NCBI GenBank assembly: GCA_021323815.1
Contig: JAJPKG010000135.1
Location: 1-17,771, forward strand
Source: Pseudomonadota bacterium
GTDB taxonomy: Bacteria; Chloroflexota; Ktedonobacteria; Ktedonobacterales; JACDGC01
Length of the DNA stretch: 17,771 nt
Direction: 5' to 3'
The notes under the pieces were generated by a model. That model searched no databases. It was not told where the DNA came from and worked only from the letters and a program-made list of their open reading frames with translations. Both the position numbers and the translations under genes were made by a program. This document shows, one piece after another, positions 1 through 6,970 of this stretch; position 1 is the first letter of the stretch; the number at the start of each line of letters is the position of its first letter.

Positions 1-2013
1 ACCTGCTTAAAGGAAGCTGAGAAAGTAACACAGGAGGCTGGTTATCCACAATATGCCCTAGCTATTGCGCTTGAATACTGTGGTCTACTTCTGACACAAC
101 AGAACGTTCAACAAGCTCGTGAAACTGCATTGAATTTACTCAAACGACCACAAATGCGAGATATGGAATCGCAACGTGGATTGGCTTTGCTCGTAGCAAC
201 AGAAGCGACATTGGCTCTCGGCAAAATTGAATGGGCACGAGCCATGGCGAAAGTTGTCATCAAGCGTGGTGAACAATTGGATGCCCCAGAACTGCTGTTT
301 CGAGGATATCTTGTGCTGGCACGTGCTGCTCGTCAGGAAAGTCGCGCGATAGAAGCCTTAGCTCACTTTGATCATGCTTTAGCGCATCTGCGATTGCTCG
401 TTGGAGATCTCGTTCTGGATCAACGCACGCAATTCCTTGAAAACAAGGATAGCGTATATTTTGAAGCGTTAGTGGCAGCAGCCGAGGCAGGAGAGCCAGC
501 GCGAGCATTAGGTTATCTGGAGCAATTGCGCCAACGTGCAATAGGCCAAATGGCTGTATCTGGCAGTGCTGCTGACGATACAGCCCGTGTTGAGTTAACT
601 GAATTGCGACGTCGGCATCGCTACATCAGCGAATCTCTCTTGACGTTGCCCGCTGATGGACCAGCAACAACAGGTGCAAAACAGGAACTTAAACGTCTAG
701 AACGCCAGATCCGCGACATCCTCGAAGCCCAGGCTGGTAATGGTGAATCATCCCCATTGCTGCAAACCATCGGAATCGACGCCCTGCCGCCACATCTCAC
801 GGCGGTGGCTTATGCATTATTGGAACGCGACATCATCATTTTCGTCATCGATGAAGGCCGCGTGGTGGCTGAGCGTGTAAATGATGGCGCGCGGCAGGTG
901 CGCAAGTGCGAGCGCGCCCTGCGCCTCAGCATCGATACCTTAACCGAGCGCCTGGCAACCTGTCCGGGCAACCACGTTTCGCGCGAATTGGCGCAATGGG
1001 CGGGGCCATTGCAGGGCGCGTTGGGGCGTTTGTGGGATATTCTCATCCGCCCGGTGTTGCATCTCTTGCCACCGGCTGGTTCGCCATTGGTCATCATTCC
1101 ACATGGGGCGCTGCATGCCCTACCGCTGCTGGCATTATTTGACGGCGAGCATTATCTGGCAGAGCGGTGGTCAGTGCAATTGGTGCCATCGTTGCAGGCG
1201 TTCGCCCCACCCCCCGAACCCCTCCTCAGCAAAGCTGGCGAAGAAGAGGCAGGCAGGCAAGGTAATACCGTAGCGCATCTTGCAATGCCACCCGATGATC
1301 AGTTTGCACAGGCGACGGGCGAGGCATGCCATCGCCCCTCCATTGCGGCAGAACGTCCAGCGGCGCGAATGCATTCGCCGGTCCGTTCCATGCTGGCGTT
1401 GGGACATTCGCACGCGGGCTCGCTGCCGAGCGCGGAAGATGAAGCGCGCCAGGTGGCGGAATTGATGGGCGGCGCGGCGCTGGTGGGAAGCGAGGCAACC
1501 GGGGAACGGTTGATGCAGGCGAGTGCCGGATGTGCATATCTGCACATCGCCGCGCATGGGGCAGTGCGGTTGGATGTGCCGAACTCATCCTTTGTGCAGT
1601 TGGCTGACGGGCCGTTCCATCCGACCGATATCTTGGAGATGGATCTGCGCGGCTGCCGGTTGGTGACGCTTTCAGCCTGTGAAACGGGGCTGGGACGACG
1701 CAGCGGCGGCGACGAGCAGATCGGCCTGGCGCGCGCCTTTGGGCTGGTGGGGGCCGAGGCCGTGCTGGCGACGCTCTGGCGCGTGGATGATGAGACGACG
1801 CGCGTCTTCATGACTGCGTTCTATCAACGCGTCGCTGCTGGGGAACTGCCTGCCCAGGCATTGCGCGTGGCGCAGTTGTCTTTCATCCGAGATGCCGCCG
1901 GGTGGCGTGCCCATCCCTATTTCTGGGCCGGTTTCCAACTGACCACGTTGATACATCGGACCTACCCCCGGTCTCTCCTTAGCAAGGCTGGAGATGGGAG
2001 ATCGTTTGGCTAA
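1..2013 (+). CDS. TPR/CHAT-domain caspase-like protease, 5' end missing
   Basis: The reading frame is open from base 1, so the gene begins outside the window and the TTG at 130 is not a convincing start. The first ~170 visible codons are helical and TPR-like. A mid-domain typical of CHAT proteins follows, then the C-terminal CHAT (caspase-HetF-associated) protease domain. The likely catalytic His lies in HIAAHG (codon 1555-1557) and the Cys in SACETG (codon 1678-1680), followed by the usual GLxxAFxxxGAxAVLATLW stretch and a C-terminal HPYFWAGF. CHAT proteases are cysteine peptidases often used in signalling or defence cascades; the target here is unknown. Two interspersed repeats lie inside the linker before the CHAT core, and another supplies the last ~17 codons. 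Base composition shifts from AT-rich to GC-rich near 770, suggesting a chimeric gene. The family call is firm; the role is not. Confidence 0.88.
   Translation, partial: TCLKEAEKVTQEAGYPQYALAIALEYCGLLLTQQNVQQARETALNLLKRPQMRDMESQRGLALLVATEATLALGKIEWARAMAKVVIKRGEQLDAPELLFRGYLVLARAARQESRAIEALAHFDHALAHLRLLVGDLVLDQRTQFLENKDSVYFEALVAAAEAGEPARALGYLEQLRQRAIGQMAVSGSAADDTARVELTELRRRHRYISESLLTLPADGPATTGAKQELKRLERQIRDILEAQAGNGESSPLLQTIGIDALPPHLTAVAYALLERDIIIFVIDEGRVVAERVNDGARQVRKCERALRLSIDTLTERLATCPGNHVSRELAQWAGPLQGALGRLWDILIRPVLHLLPPAGSPLVIIPHGALHALPLLALFDGEHYLAERWSVQLVPSLQAFAPPPEPLLSKAGEEEAGRQGNTVAHLAMPPDDQFAQATGEACHRPSIAAERPAARMHSPVRSMLALGHSHAGSLPSAEDEARQVAELMGGAALVGSEATGERLMQASAGCAYLHIAAHGAVRLDVPNSSFVQLADGPFHPTDILEMDLRGCRLVTLSACETGLGRRSGGDEQIGLARAFGLVGAEAVLATLWRVDDETTRVFMTAFYQRVAAGELPAQALRVAQLSFIRDAAGWRAHPYFWAGFQLTTLIHRTYPRSLLSKAGDGRSFG
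1204..1259 (+). repeat. GC-rich palindromic repeat (family R1) inside the CHAT gene
   Basis: This segment (CCCCACCCCCCGAACCCC, then TCAGCAAAGCTGGC) matches the left half of the composite at 3890-4036 and the element inside fliN. It is translated in frame as a Pro-rich stretch containing LLSKAG, in the linker before the CHAT catalytic core. It breaks no frame. Confidence 0.65.
1315..1341 (+). repeat. GGGCGAGGCATGCC palindrome (family R2) inside the CHAT gene
   Basis: The core GGGCGAGGCATGCCATCGCC is the same as at 6195-6214, and a diverged copy lies at 5681-5704. It is palindromic (GGGCGA/TCGCCC around GGCATGCC). Here it is read through as part of the CHAT protein linker. Confidence 0.7.
1961..2004 (+). 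repeat. R1 repeat copy at the CHAT gene 3' end
   Basis: CCTACCCCCGGTCTCTCC followed by TTAGCAAGGCTGGAGATGGG is a diverged R1 copy. It encodes a second LLSKAG peptide in the same frame as the copy at 1204. It seems to have extended the CHAT protein past its natural end (FQLTTLIHR) before the TAA at 2011-2013. Confidence 0.55.
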
Positions 2014-2051
2014 CTGATCGCGCTGATCGTTGCTGCTATCTGCCTGAAGTG

Positions 2052-2101
2052 TCTCCCCCTCTCCATCCTAGGAGGATGGGGAGGGGGTTGGGGGGTGGGG
2101 C
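2052..2101 (+). repeat. R1-related 15-bp hairpin between CHAT and subtilase genes
   Basis: CCCCCTCTCCATCCT (2055-2069) pairs over all 15 positions, with one G-T wobble, with AGGATGGGGAGGGGG (2073-2087), leaving a 3-nt loop. A G-rich run follows instead of a T-run, so it is not a classic intrinsic terminator, although it could hinder polymerase. It belongs to the same GC-rich repeat family as 3994-4020. Confidence 0.7.
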
Positions 2102-2138
2102 CTGAGGCCATCTCAACAGAAAGCGAGCTTGTAATCCC

Positions 2139-3887
2139 ATGACTGATCCTACATCCATCCGCTGGCACATTACTCAGCGCATTATAGGAGGGATGGTAAT
2201 CCTCTTCCTGATTGGCTGCATGGCGGCGTGCGGTACCACCACGACCATTACCGTCTATGTGACGCCAAAGCCGCCCCCTGCCGGCACGCTCACGCTGAAA
2301 GCATGCCCACAGCCCTTGATCGATGATAGTCATCCTGGCGCTTACTCAGAAGAGCGCTTCTGGGAACGTGATCTCATCGTCGTCAGCGCAGTGCTGACGC
2401 AAAGCTCCGTCAGACCGCAAGATTTCCTGAATCAACTCAACGCCGCTGTCTTCGCGCCAGGCAGCAATCAGCAATTTGTGTTCGCGATGGATAGCACTCA
2501 GCAGCCGGAATTCATTCGGGTTGGCAATGAGGCGACAGCCTTCTTGACGATGCAAAACGGCTACCTGAACTGTGATGACAATATCAAAACGGTCGTCACA
2601 ACCATCAATGGTGTTATGGCGACTGACAGTGCGCCTGTGGAGTTCGCTGGCGGCGTCATTGCGGGGGCATCGCCAGACTGGCTGTTTGGTGCATCTCTAG
2701 ATGGCGGAGATAACGGCGTGCATGGCAGTCCGGGTGGAGTGCCGTCGCCGACGAACCGGCAACCGAAGCAGGGGCCGTCAGCCAATAACGCGGGGCAGGG
2801 CAACACCGCCGTCTTCATTTTGGATACGGGCTATCAGATGGGGAGTGGGGCGCAGCCGGTGGCGAGTTGCGGCGGGCACAGGTGTGTTCCCGCCGTCGCG
2901 CCGATGGATCTTTCCGGTCCCGGCGTGGCGAGCGCGCTGGCGACAAACCTGCAACCGGCGATTCAGGAATCCGATATGCAGTTGCCCGACGAACATTCGT
3001 TTGAGGATTTTGGTAGCAGCACTGAGGTGAACGTGCAGGAACACGGCCTCTTTATCGGCGAGCTGGTGCATTGGCTGGCCCCCGCCGCGCAGATCCGCCT
3101 GGTGCGCGTCCTCAACGATTTCGGCGTGGGCGATCTGCAATCCCTGGCGCTGGCGCTGAGTTCCATCGAGAATGACATGGGCCAGTTCCACCTCGCGGGC
3201 CATCCCACCAAGTTCGTCATCAATCTCAGTCTGGATTTCGGTCCATCCTTCAGTTGCGTGCAGCAATTTTGGGATAACTGGCTGGACGAGCGTGATAACT
3301 CGCCAACGGTCGCCGCTGCTCCGCGCCCTGTCGGACCGCACCTTTATGACGCGACGGCGTGCAACAACCGCGCCACAGACGCCACCGCGTTCATGAAAGA
3401 CGCGGGGTTGTATAGCACGGTTGGGCAGATCTTGCACGCGCTGGCGAGCGACAAGCGCTTCATCATTGTCGCGGCTGCCGGCAACGACAAGCACGATTTT
3501 GCTCACCTGCCCGCCGCGTATTGCGATGTCATCGCCGCCGGTGCCACGCCTGGCACCACCCCGCCCAGCAACATCAACGATCCCAGCCAACTGGCGGATT
3601 TCTCAGATTTGCCGTTTCTGCCGGGGCAGAGTTGCATCGGCATCTCGACCAATCCATCTTCGCTCACACCCACGCTGGTCAGTGGCCAGGCACGCTATGC
3701 CTATGCCGGCGGCGCGAACGTGTGCAGCCTCTATCGCACCACCGCGCCATCCAATGATCTGGCGGCGTGGAGTGGCACGTCATTCTCTGCGGGGATCGTC
3801 AGCGGCAATCTGGCCAACAGCAGCGCGCCTGCACCCACCAGCCCAGGCATGGTGCCGGTGGTCAACCAGGATGGGCCGTGTGCGTAG
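2139..3887 (+). CDS. Subtilisin-family (S8) serine peptidase, predicted lipoprotein
   Basis: The 582-residue product has a basic N-terminus, a hydrophobic segment (about residues 16-30) and lipobox-like LIGC27 and MAAC31, so an exported, lipid-anchored protein is likely. The S8 catalytic residues are in order: Asp229 (ILDTG), His302 (EHGLFIGELV), oxyanion Asn449 (AAAGND) and Ser548 (SGTSFSAG). The ~200 residues between the signal and the Asp motif may be a pro-region. The chain ends ~30 residues after the Ser motif, so there is no accessory C-terminal domain. The ATG at 2139 has only a weak upstream purine stretch. A strong AGGAGGG precedes codon 19, but too closely to serve it, and starting there would trim the signal peptide. 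It lies 125 bp after the CHAT protease gene on the same strand, which suggests but does not prove a two-protease unit. The substrate is unknown. Confidence 0.9.
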   Translation: MTDPTSIRWHITQRIIGGMVILFLIGCMAACGTTTTITVYVTPKPPPAGTLTLKACPQPLIDDSHPGAYSEERFWERDLIVVSAVLTQSSVRPQDFLNQLNAAVFAPGSNQQFVFAMDSTQQPEFIRVGNEATAFLTMQNGYLNCDDNIKTVVTTINGVMATDSAPVEFAGGVIAGASPDWLFGASLDGGDNGVHGSPGGVPSPTNRQPKQGPSANNAGQGNTAVFILDTGYQMGSGAQPVASCGGHRCVPAVAPMDLSGPGVASALATNLQPAIQESDMQLPDEHSFEDFGSSTEVNVQEHGLFIGELVHWLAPAAQIRLVRVLNDFGVGDLQSLALALSSIENDMGQFHLAGHPTKFVINLSLDFGPSFSCVQQFWDNWLDERDNSPTVAAAPRPVGPHLYDATACNNRATDATAFMKDAGLYSTVGQILHALASDKRFIIVAAAGNDKHDFAHLPAAYCDVIAAGATPGTTPPSNINDPSQLADFSDLPFLPGQSCIGISTNPSSLTPTLVSGQARYAYAGGANVCSLYRTTAPSNDLAAWSGTSFSAGIVSGNLANSSAPAPTSPGMVPVVNQDGPCA

Positions 3888-3889
3888 GG

Positions 3890-4036
3890 GATTGGCCTCA
3901 CCCCCCGGCCCCCTCCCCAGCAAAGCTAGGAAGGGGGAGATCATGTGGGGAGACGCCAGTGGAGATCGACGCGCCCAACTATAGGTATGATCTCCCCTCT
4001 CCATCTCTGCTGGGGAGGGGGTGAGGGTGGGGCTAA
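3890..4036. repeat. Composite inverted R1 repeat between convergent genes (MITE-like, possible two-way terminator)
   Basis: Two ~50-bp R1 copies lie head to head: 3893-3937 (TTGGCCTCACCCCCC, CCCCCTCCCCAGCAAAGCT, GGGGGAGATCAT) and 3984-4036, which read on the minus strand gives the same order. A ~47-bp spacer separates them. Each half also folds on itself, for example CCCCTCTCCA (3994-4003) with TGGGGAGGGG (4011-4020). The composite fills the whole gap between the subtilase stop (3885-3887) and the fliO stop (4033). It could therefore end transcription in both directions, though there are no T-runs. Confidence 0.75.
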
Positions 4037-5610
4037 TTCGCCGGGGGGATCTTGATGCCGAACCGCGCGGCGAGGATCTGCCCGACAGTGATGGATTGCG
4101 CGTCGGTGCCAGCGTCATCCGCCGGCTTGGGAGCGGTGGTGACATCGGGTTTGACAGGCGCGGCAGCCGGCTTGGGAGTGGCGGGCGCGGTTTGGCGATA
4201 GGCTGAGCGCGCCAGCGAGCCGCGCGCGGTTGGTGGCAGCGCCGGTTCTGTGGCCGGGTTGTGGCGTGGCATATTCGGCAATGCAGGGCGAGGCGCTGGA
4301 CGCGGCGGTGCAGGCGTTTCGGTCTGCTGAGCGGCATCGGGCGGGGCCGGGCGAGGGGGACTGGATGCAGCCGAGCGGGTGCTCACGGAACGGTTTTCGC
4401 GGGCGCGCTCTTCGCGCATGCGGTCGTGGCGCACGCGCATGGCCGTCACCCGCTGGCGCGTCAGGCCATATTTCTTGGCGGCGGCACCGTCGCCGTTGGC
4501 CTCGGCATACCAGAGGATCTCGCGTTCTTGCTCCGGCGTCAGCGGCTCAGGCGCGTCGCCGGGCCGCGCTGTGCCCTTGCGCAGCGGCAGTTCCGGCAGG
4601 GTGGCCTCTTCCAGCGCGGCATCAGGGTGCACCGGACTCCACTTGGCGTCGATGACCGCTTCATCTTCGCTATCTTCGGCAGCGTCATCATCCGCTTCCA
4701 CCTCAGGTGTGGCGGGCTGCGCCACCGGATCTTCCTTGACCGCGCCGGGGGGGATGAGGCCGGCCCAGGCACGCATGAGTTGACCCGCGAAATTGCCGGG
4801 GGGCAGCGCGGGTGCTTCGCCGGTGCCGGCGTCGTCGGCGAGGATTTCTGCTTCGCCAAGCGCTCGCAGCGTGCCGTTGGTGCGCGCGATCAGCATCACG
4901 CGCTCGCCCACGCGCACCGCGTGCAGCACATGGTTTGGGGCAAGCTGAATCTCCTCAATCTGCTCCATGAAATGATGCGCGTTTTTGCTCGCGCGTGGCA
5001 TCACTCCCTTGCCCGGCGCGAAGCCCTTGCCTTTGAGCGCGGCCAGTGCCCGCATGGCCAGGTAAATGAGGCCAACCACCAGCGCCAGTTTCCAGGCAAC
5101 ATCCAGCAAGGTCTGCCACCAGGGTGCATCAGTGGCAAGCGCGTCATTGCTCGTGGGATCGCTCAGGTGCAGGGGTGTCTGTGCCTCAATGCTGGCCGGC
5201 GTCGCGCTGCGCGTGGGTCGCGGTTTGGGTTTGGTGGTCGGCGCGGTCGGCACCGGAGCAGCGGCCAGCGGCGTTACCCCTGTCTGCGGGGCAACTGTCG
5301 GCGCGGTCGGCACCGGCGCTTGCTGCCCGACCACTGCTGTTGGCGATGGCCTGGCAACCATCGTCACTGTCGGAATCGGCTGCCCAGCCACCGGCGTAAT
5401 CTGGCGAGCAATGTGGCCGGCACGCTGCGGGGTCGAACGCGGCGGCGCTGCCGGGCCGGCAGATGCATATGGTGCGGGCATCGAATGCGCGATGGCGGTG
5501 TCGCAGATGCCCAGCAACGCGATGACGGCCAACGCGATCACCGCTTTGCGGCTGAAGCGCGCCCTCAGGCGATCCCACACCTGGCGCGCCAGTGTCGATT
5601 GTGCGTCCAT
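4033..5610 (-). CDS. fliO: FliO-like flagellar export-gate assembly protein with long tail and HTH-like segment
   Basis: The start is the ATG at 5608-5610, preceded on the minus strand by GAAAGGAACTTTGTGC; an in-frame codon at 5673 lacks a good ribosome site. The product has 525 residues, several times a usual FliO. In order: an N-terminal hydrophobic segment (~23-42), a Pro/Ala/Thr-rich linker (~43-160), and the FliO core with one membrane helix (~167-190). Next is a small soluble part containing IEEIQLAPNHVLHAVRVGER and MLIARTNGTLRALGE. An acidic linker leads to a helix-turn-helix-like segment (~358-400, LTPEQEREILWYAEANGDGA...KKYGLTRQRVTAMR), and the tail is Pro/Ala-rich. FliO helps assemble the FliP ring of the flagellar export gate. 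It is the last gene of the minus-strand operon; fliP does not follow. The FliO identity is good from the core and the context, but the tail is unexplained. Confidence 0.8.
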   Translation of the reverse strand: MDAQSTLARQVWDRLRARFSRKAVIALAVIALLGICDTAIAHSMPAPYASAGPAAPPRSTPQRAGHIARQITPVAGQPIPTVTMVARPSPTAVVGQQAPVPTAPTVAPQTGVTPLAAAPVPTAPTTKPKPRPTRSATPASIEAQTPLHLSDPTSNDALATDAPWWQTLLDVAWKLALVVGLIYLAMRALAALKGKGFAPGKGVMPRASKNAHHFMEQIEEIQLAPNHVLHAVRVGERVMLIARTNGTLRALGEAEILADDAGTGEAPALPPGNFAGQLMRAWAGLIPPGAVKEDPVAQPATPEVEADDDAAEDSEDEAVIDAKWSPVHPDAALEEATLPELPLRKGTARPGDAPEPLTPEQEREILWYAEANGDGAAAKKYGLTRQRVTAMRVRHDRMREERARENRSVSTRSAASSPPRPAPPDAAQQTETPAPPRPAPRPALPNMPRHNPATEPALPPTARGSLARSAYRQTAPATPKPAAAPVKPDVTTAPKPADDAGTDAQSITVGQILAARFGIKIPPAN

Positions 5611-5680
5611 GCACAAAGTTCCTTTCTGCAAACCCAGCGGTCGGTTGAAACCGTGCCTAGGGGCGTTCCGCAATTCAGCA

Positions 5681-5704
5681 TAGGGGCGAGGTATGCCTCA
5701 CCCG
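5681..5704 (-). repeat. R2-type palindrome between fliL and fliO
   Basis: TAGGGGCGAGGTATGCCTCACC is a diverged copy of the palindrome at 6193-6221. A second weak match (GTGCCTAGGGGCGTTCC) sits at 5653-5669. Both lie in the 105-bp gap before fliO, inside the presumed operon transcript. Confidence 0.55.
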
Positions 5705-5715
5705 TTGCGGGGGCA

Positions 5716-6168
5716 TTATTGCATCACAAACTGCGGGAAATAGACATCGATCAGGTGCAGATCGTCGAGCACCTGTGAAAATTGCGCGATAATCGCCTTT
5801 TTCAGGGCATCTTTGCCGGCGGTGGTGGAAAGTTGCGCCGTTGTCTGACTGCTGAGCACCGTCGTCAAGATATCTTGTAGGAGCGTCATGCGGTCGTTCA
5901 CCTTCTTGTTGACATCGCCCTGCGAATCGAGTTGCGGCGAAAAGGCCAGCACGATGGTGATCTTCAGGTAGCGATTCGCGCCGGGGTCAGCCAGATTCAC
6001 CACGCGATCCGGCATGGTGAATGTCGGCCCCAACTGAAATTGCGAATCATGCACGACCTTCGTTGTCGTGATCTTCGGCGCTTTGGAGGCGACGAAAAAA
6101 TATGTTCCCCCCGCGCTGAGCGCCACCAGCAGCAATCCCAATCCCCCCATCATCACGATCTTTTTCAT
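5716..6168 (-). CDS. fliL: Flagellar basal-body-associated protein FliL
   Basis: The start is the ATG at 6166-6168 with GGAAAGGGA upstream on the minus strand. The 150-residue product begins MKKIVMMGG, with a single membrane anchor (~5-27). It then carries the FliL signature RVVNLADPGANRYLKITIVL, an amphipathic helical region and a C-terminal DVYFPQFVMQ. FliL sits beside the stator, supports torque or stator stability, and faces the periplasm or cell exterior. It lies directly after motB, the common arrangement, but is separated from it by a 58-bp gap that holds an R2 palindrome. Length and motif order fit the family well. Confidence 0.92.
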   Translation of the reverse strand: MKKIVMMGGLGLLLVALSAGGTYFFVASKAPKITTTKVVHDSQFQLGPTFTMPDRVVNLADPGANRYLKITIVLAFSPQLDSQGDVNKKVNDRMTLLQDILTTVLSSQTTAQLSTTAGKDALKKAIIAQFSQVLDDLHLIDVYFPQFVMQ

Positions 6169-6192
6169 GATGCATTCTATCCCTTTCCTGAT

Positions 6193-6221
6193 GCGGGCGA
6201 GGCATGCCATCGCCCCTACGG
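6193..6221 (-). repeat. R2 palindrome between motB and fliL
   Basis: GCGGGCGAGGCATGCCATCG followed by CCCCTACGG occupies half of the motB-fliL gap. Its core is identical to 1317-1338 in the CHAT gene. It lies just upstream of the fliL ribosome site. Confidence 0.75.
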
Positions 6222-6226
6222 ACTTT

Positions 6227-6964
6227 TCACGGCGTCGGCGTCATCACGGCAGCCGCCGACGTGCCATAAAGAATGACGATGACGGCGCGGCGGTTTTGCT
6301 CGCGGTGCGCGCGCGTGTCATTAGGCACTATCGGCTGATATTGCCCATAGCCCACTGCTGAAAGTCGGTTGGGCGCGATAGCAGCCACGCTGGTGAAATA
6401 GCGCACCACCGCGACGGCCCGCGCGGCGGAAAGCTCCCAGTTTGTGGGATATTGCGCGCTCTGCACCGGAATGTCATCCGTGTGGCCTTCCACGCGCACC
6501 GGATTGGGCAGCGTGGCGATATAGGCGGCGAGTTGGTTCAGCAACTTCATCCCGTCGGGCTTGATCTGGTTGGTGCCGTTATAAAATAGCAGCGCGCCCG
6601 ACACCGTGACGGCGATGCCCTCTTTCGTGATCTGCGCCGACACCTGATTGGGATCGATCTGCGTGTTTTGCTCCACCTGCTGAATGATCTGTTGGATGCG
6701 CTGGTAATCGGCTTGCTCCAACTGAATGACGGCGTCATTGGCCCCGCTGGATGACGTGAGCGACACCGGCTGCGATCCCTGCAACACGTTCACGTTGAAG
6801 GCGCGCCGCAGCGATCCGGCCAGTTCCTGAAACTTTTTCGCGTCGGTGTTCGACATGGCGAAGAGCAACACGAAAAAGACCATCAGCAGGGTGATCAGGT
6901 CGGCATAGGTCAACAGCCAGCGTTCGGCGTTGTCTTTGCCGGCGGCTTTTTTCTTGCGCGCCAT
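6227..6964 (-). CDS. motB: Flagellar stator protein MotB
   Basis: The 245-residue product has a basic cytoplasmic N-terminus (MARKKKAAGK), one membrane helix (~17-37) with the ion-binding Asp22 in TYADLITLL, a plug/linker region (~40-110), and a C-terminal OmpA-like peptidoglycan-binding domain (~111-233). That domain contains VEGHTDDIPV and WELSAARAVAVVRYF. The Asp and its context fit the H+/Na+ path shared with MotA. The ATG at 6962-6964 lies 6 bp past the fliN stop with AGGGATAGCGAGGG upstream, so co-translation is likely. It is unusual that fliN lies between motA and motB. The family assignment is secure; the coupling ion is not determined. Confidence 0.96.
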   Translation of the reverse strand: MARKKKAAGKDNAERWLLTYADLITLLMVFFVLLFAMSNTDAKKFQELAGSLRRAFNVNVLQGSQPVSLTSSSGANDAVIQLEQADYQRIQQIIQQVEQNTQIDPNQVSAQITKEGIAVTVSGALLFYNGTNQIKPDGMKLLNQLAAYIATLPNPVRVEGHTDDIPVQSAQYPTNWELSAARAVAVVRYFTSVAAIAPNRLSAVGYGQYQPIVPNDTRAHREQNRRAVIVILYGTSAAAVMTPTP

Positions 6965-6970
6965 CCCTCG

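Noticed and set aside
2055..2087. Intrinsic terminator of the CHAT gene
   Set aside because: The hairpin is strong but is followed by a G-run, not a T-run, and it matches a dispersed repeat family; kept only as a repeat.
2778..3590. 270-codon minus-strand frame inside the subtilase gene
   Set aside because: The plus strand shows the whole S8 catalytic set in order; the minus frame shows no motif.
4261..5778. 505-codon plus-strand frame across fliO
   Set aside because: Its composition is typical of GC-rich antisense frames (Arg/Gly/His-rich), while the minus strand carries a FliO core, a ribosome site and operon context.
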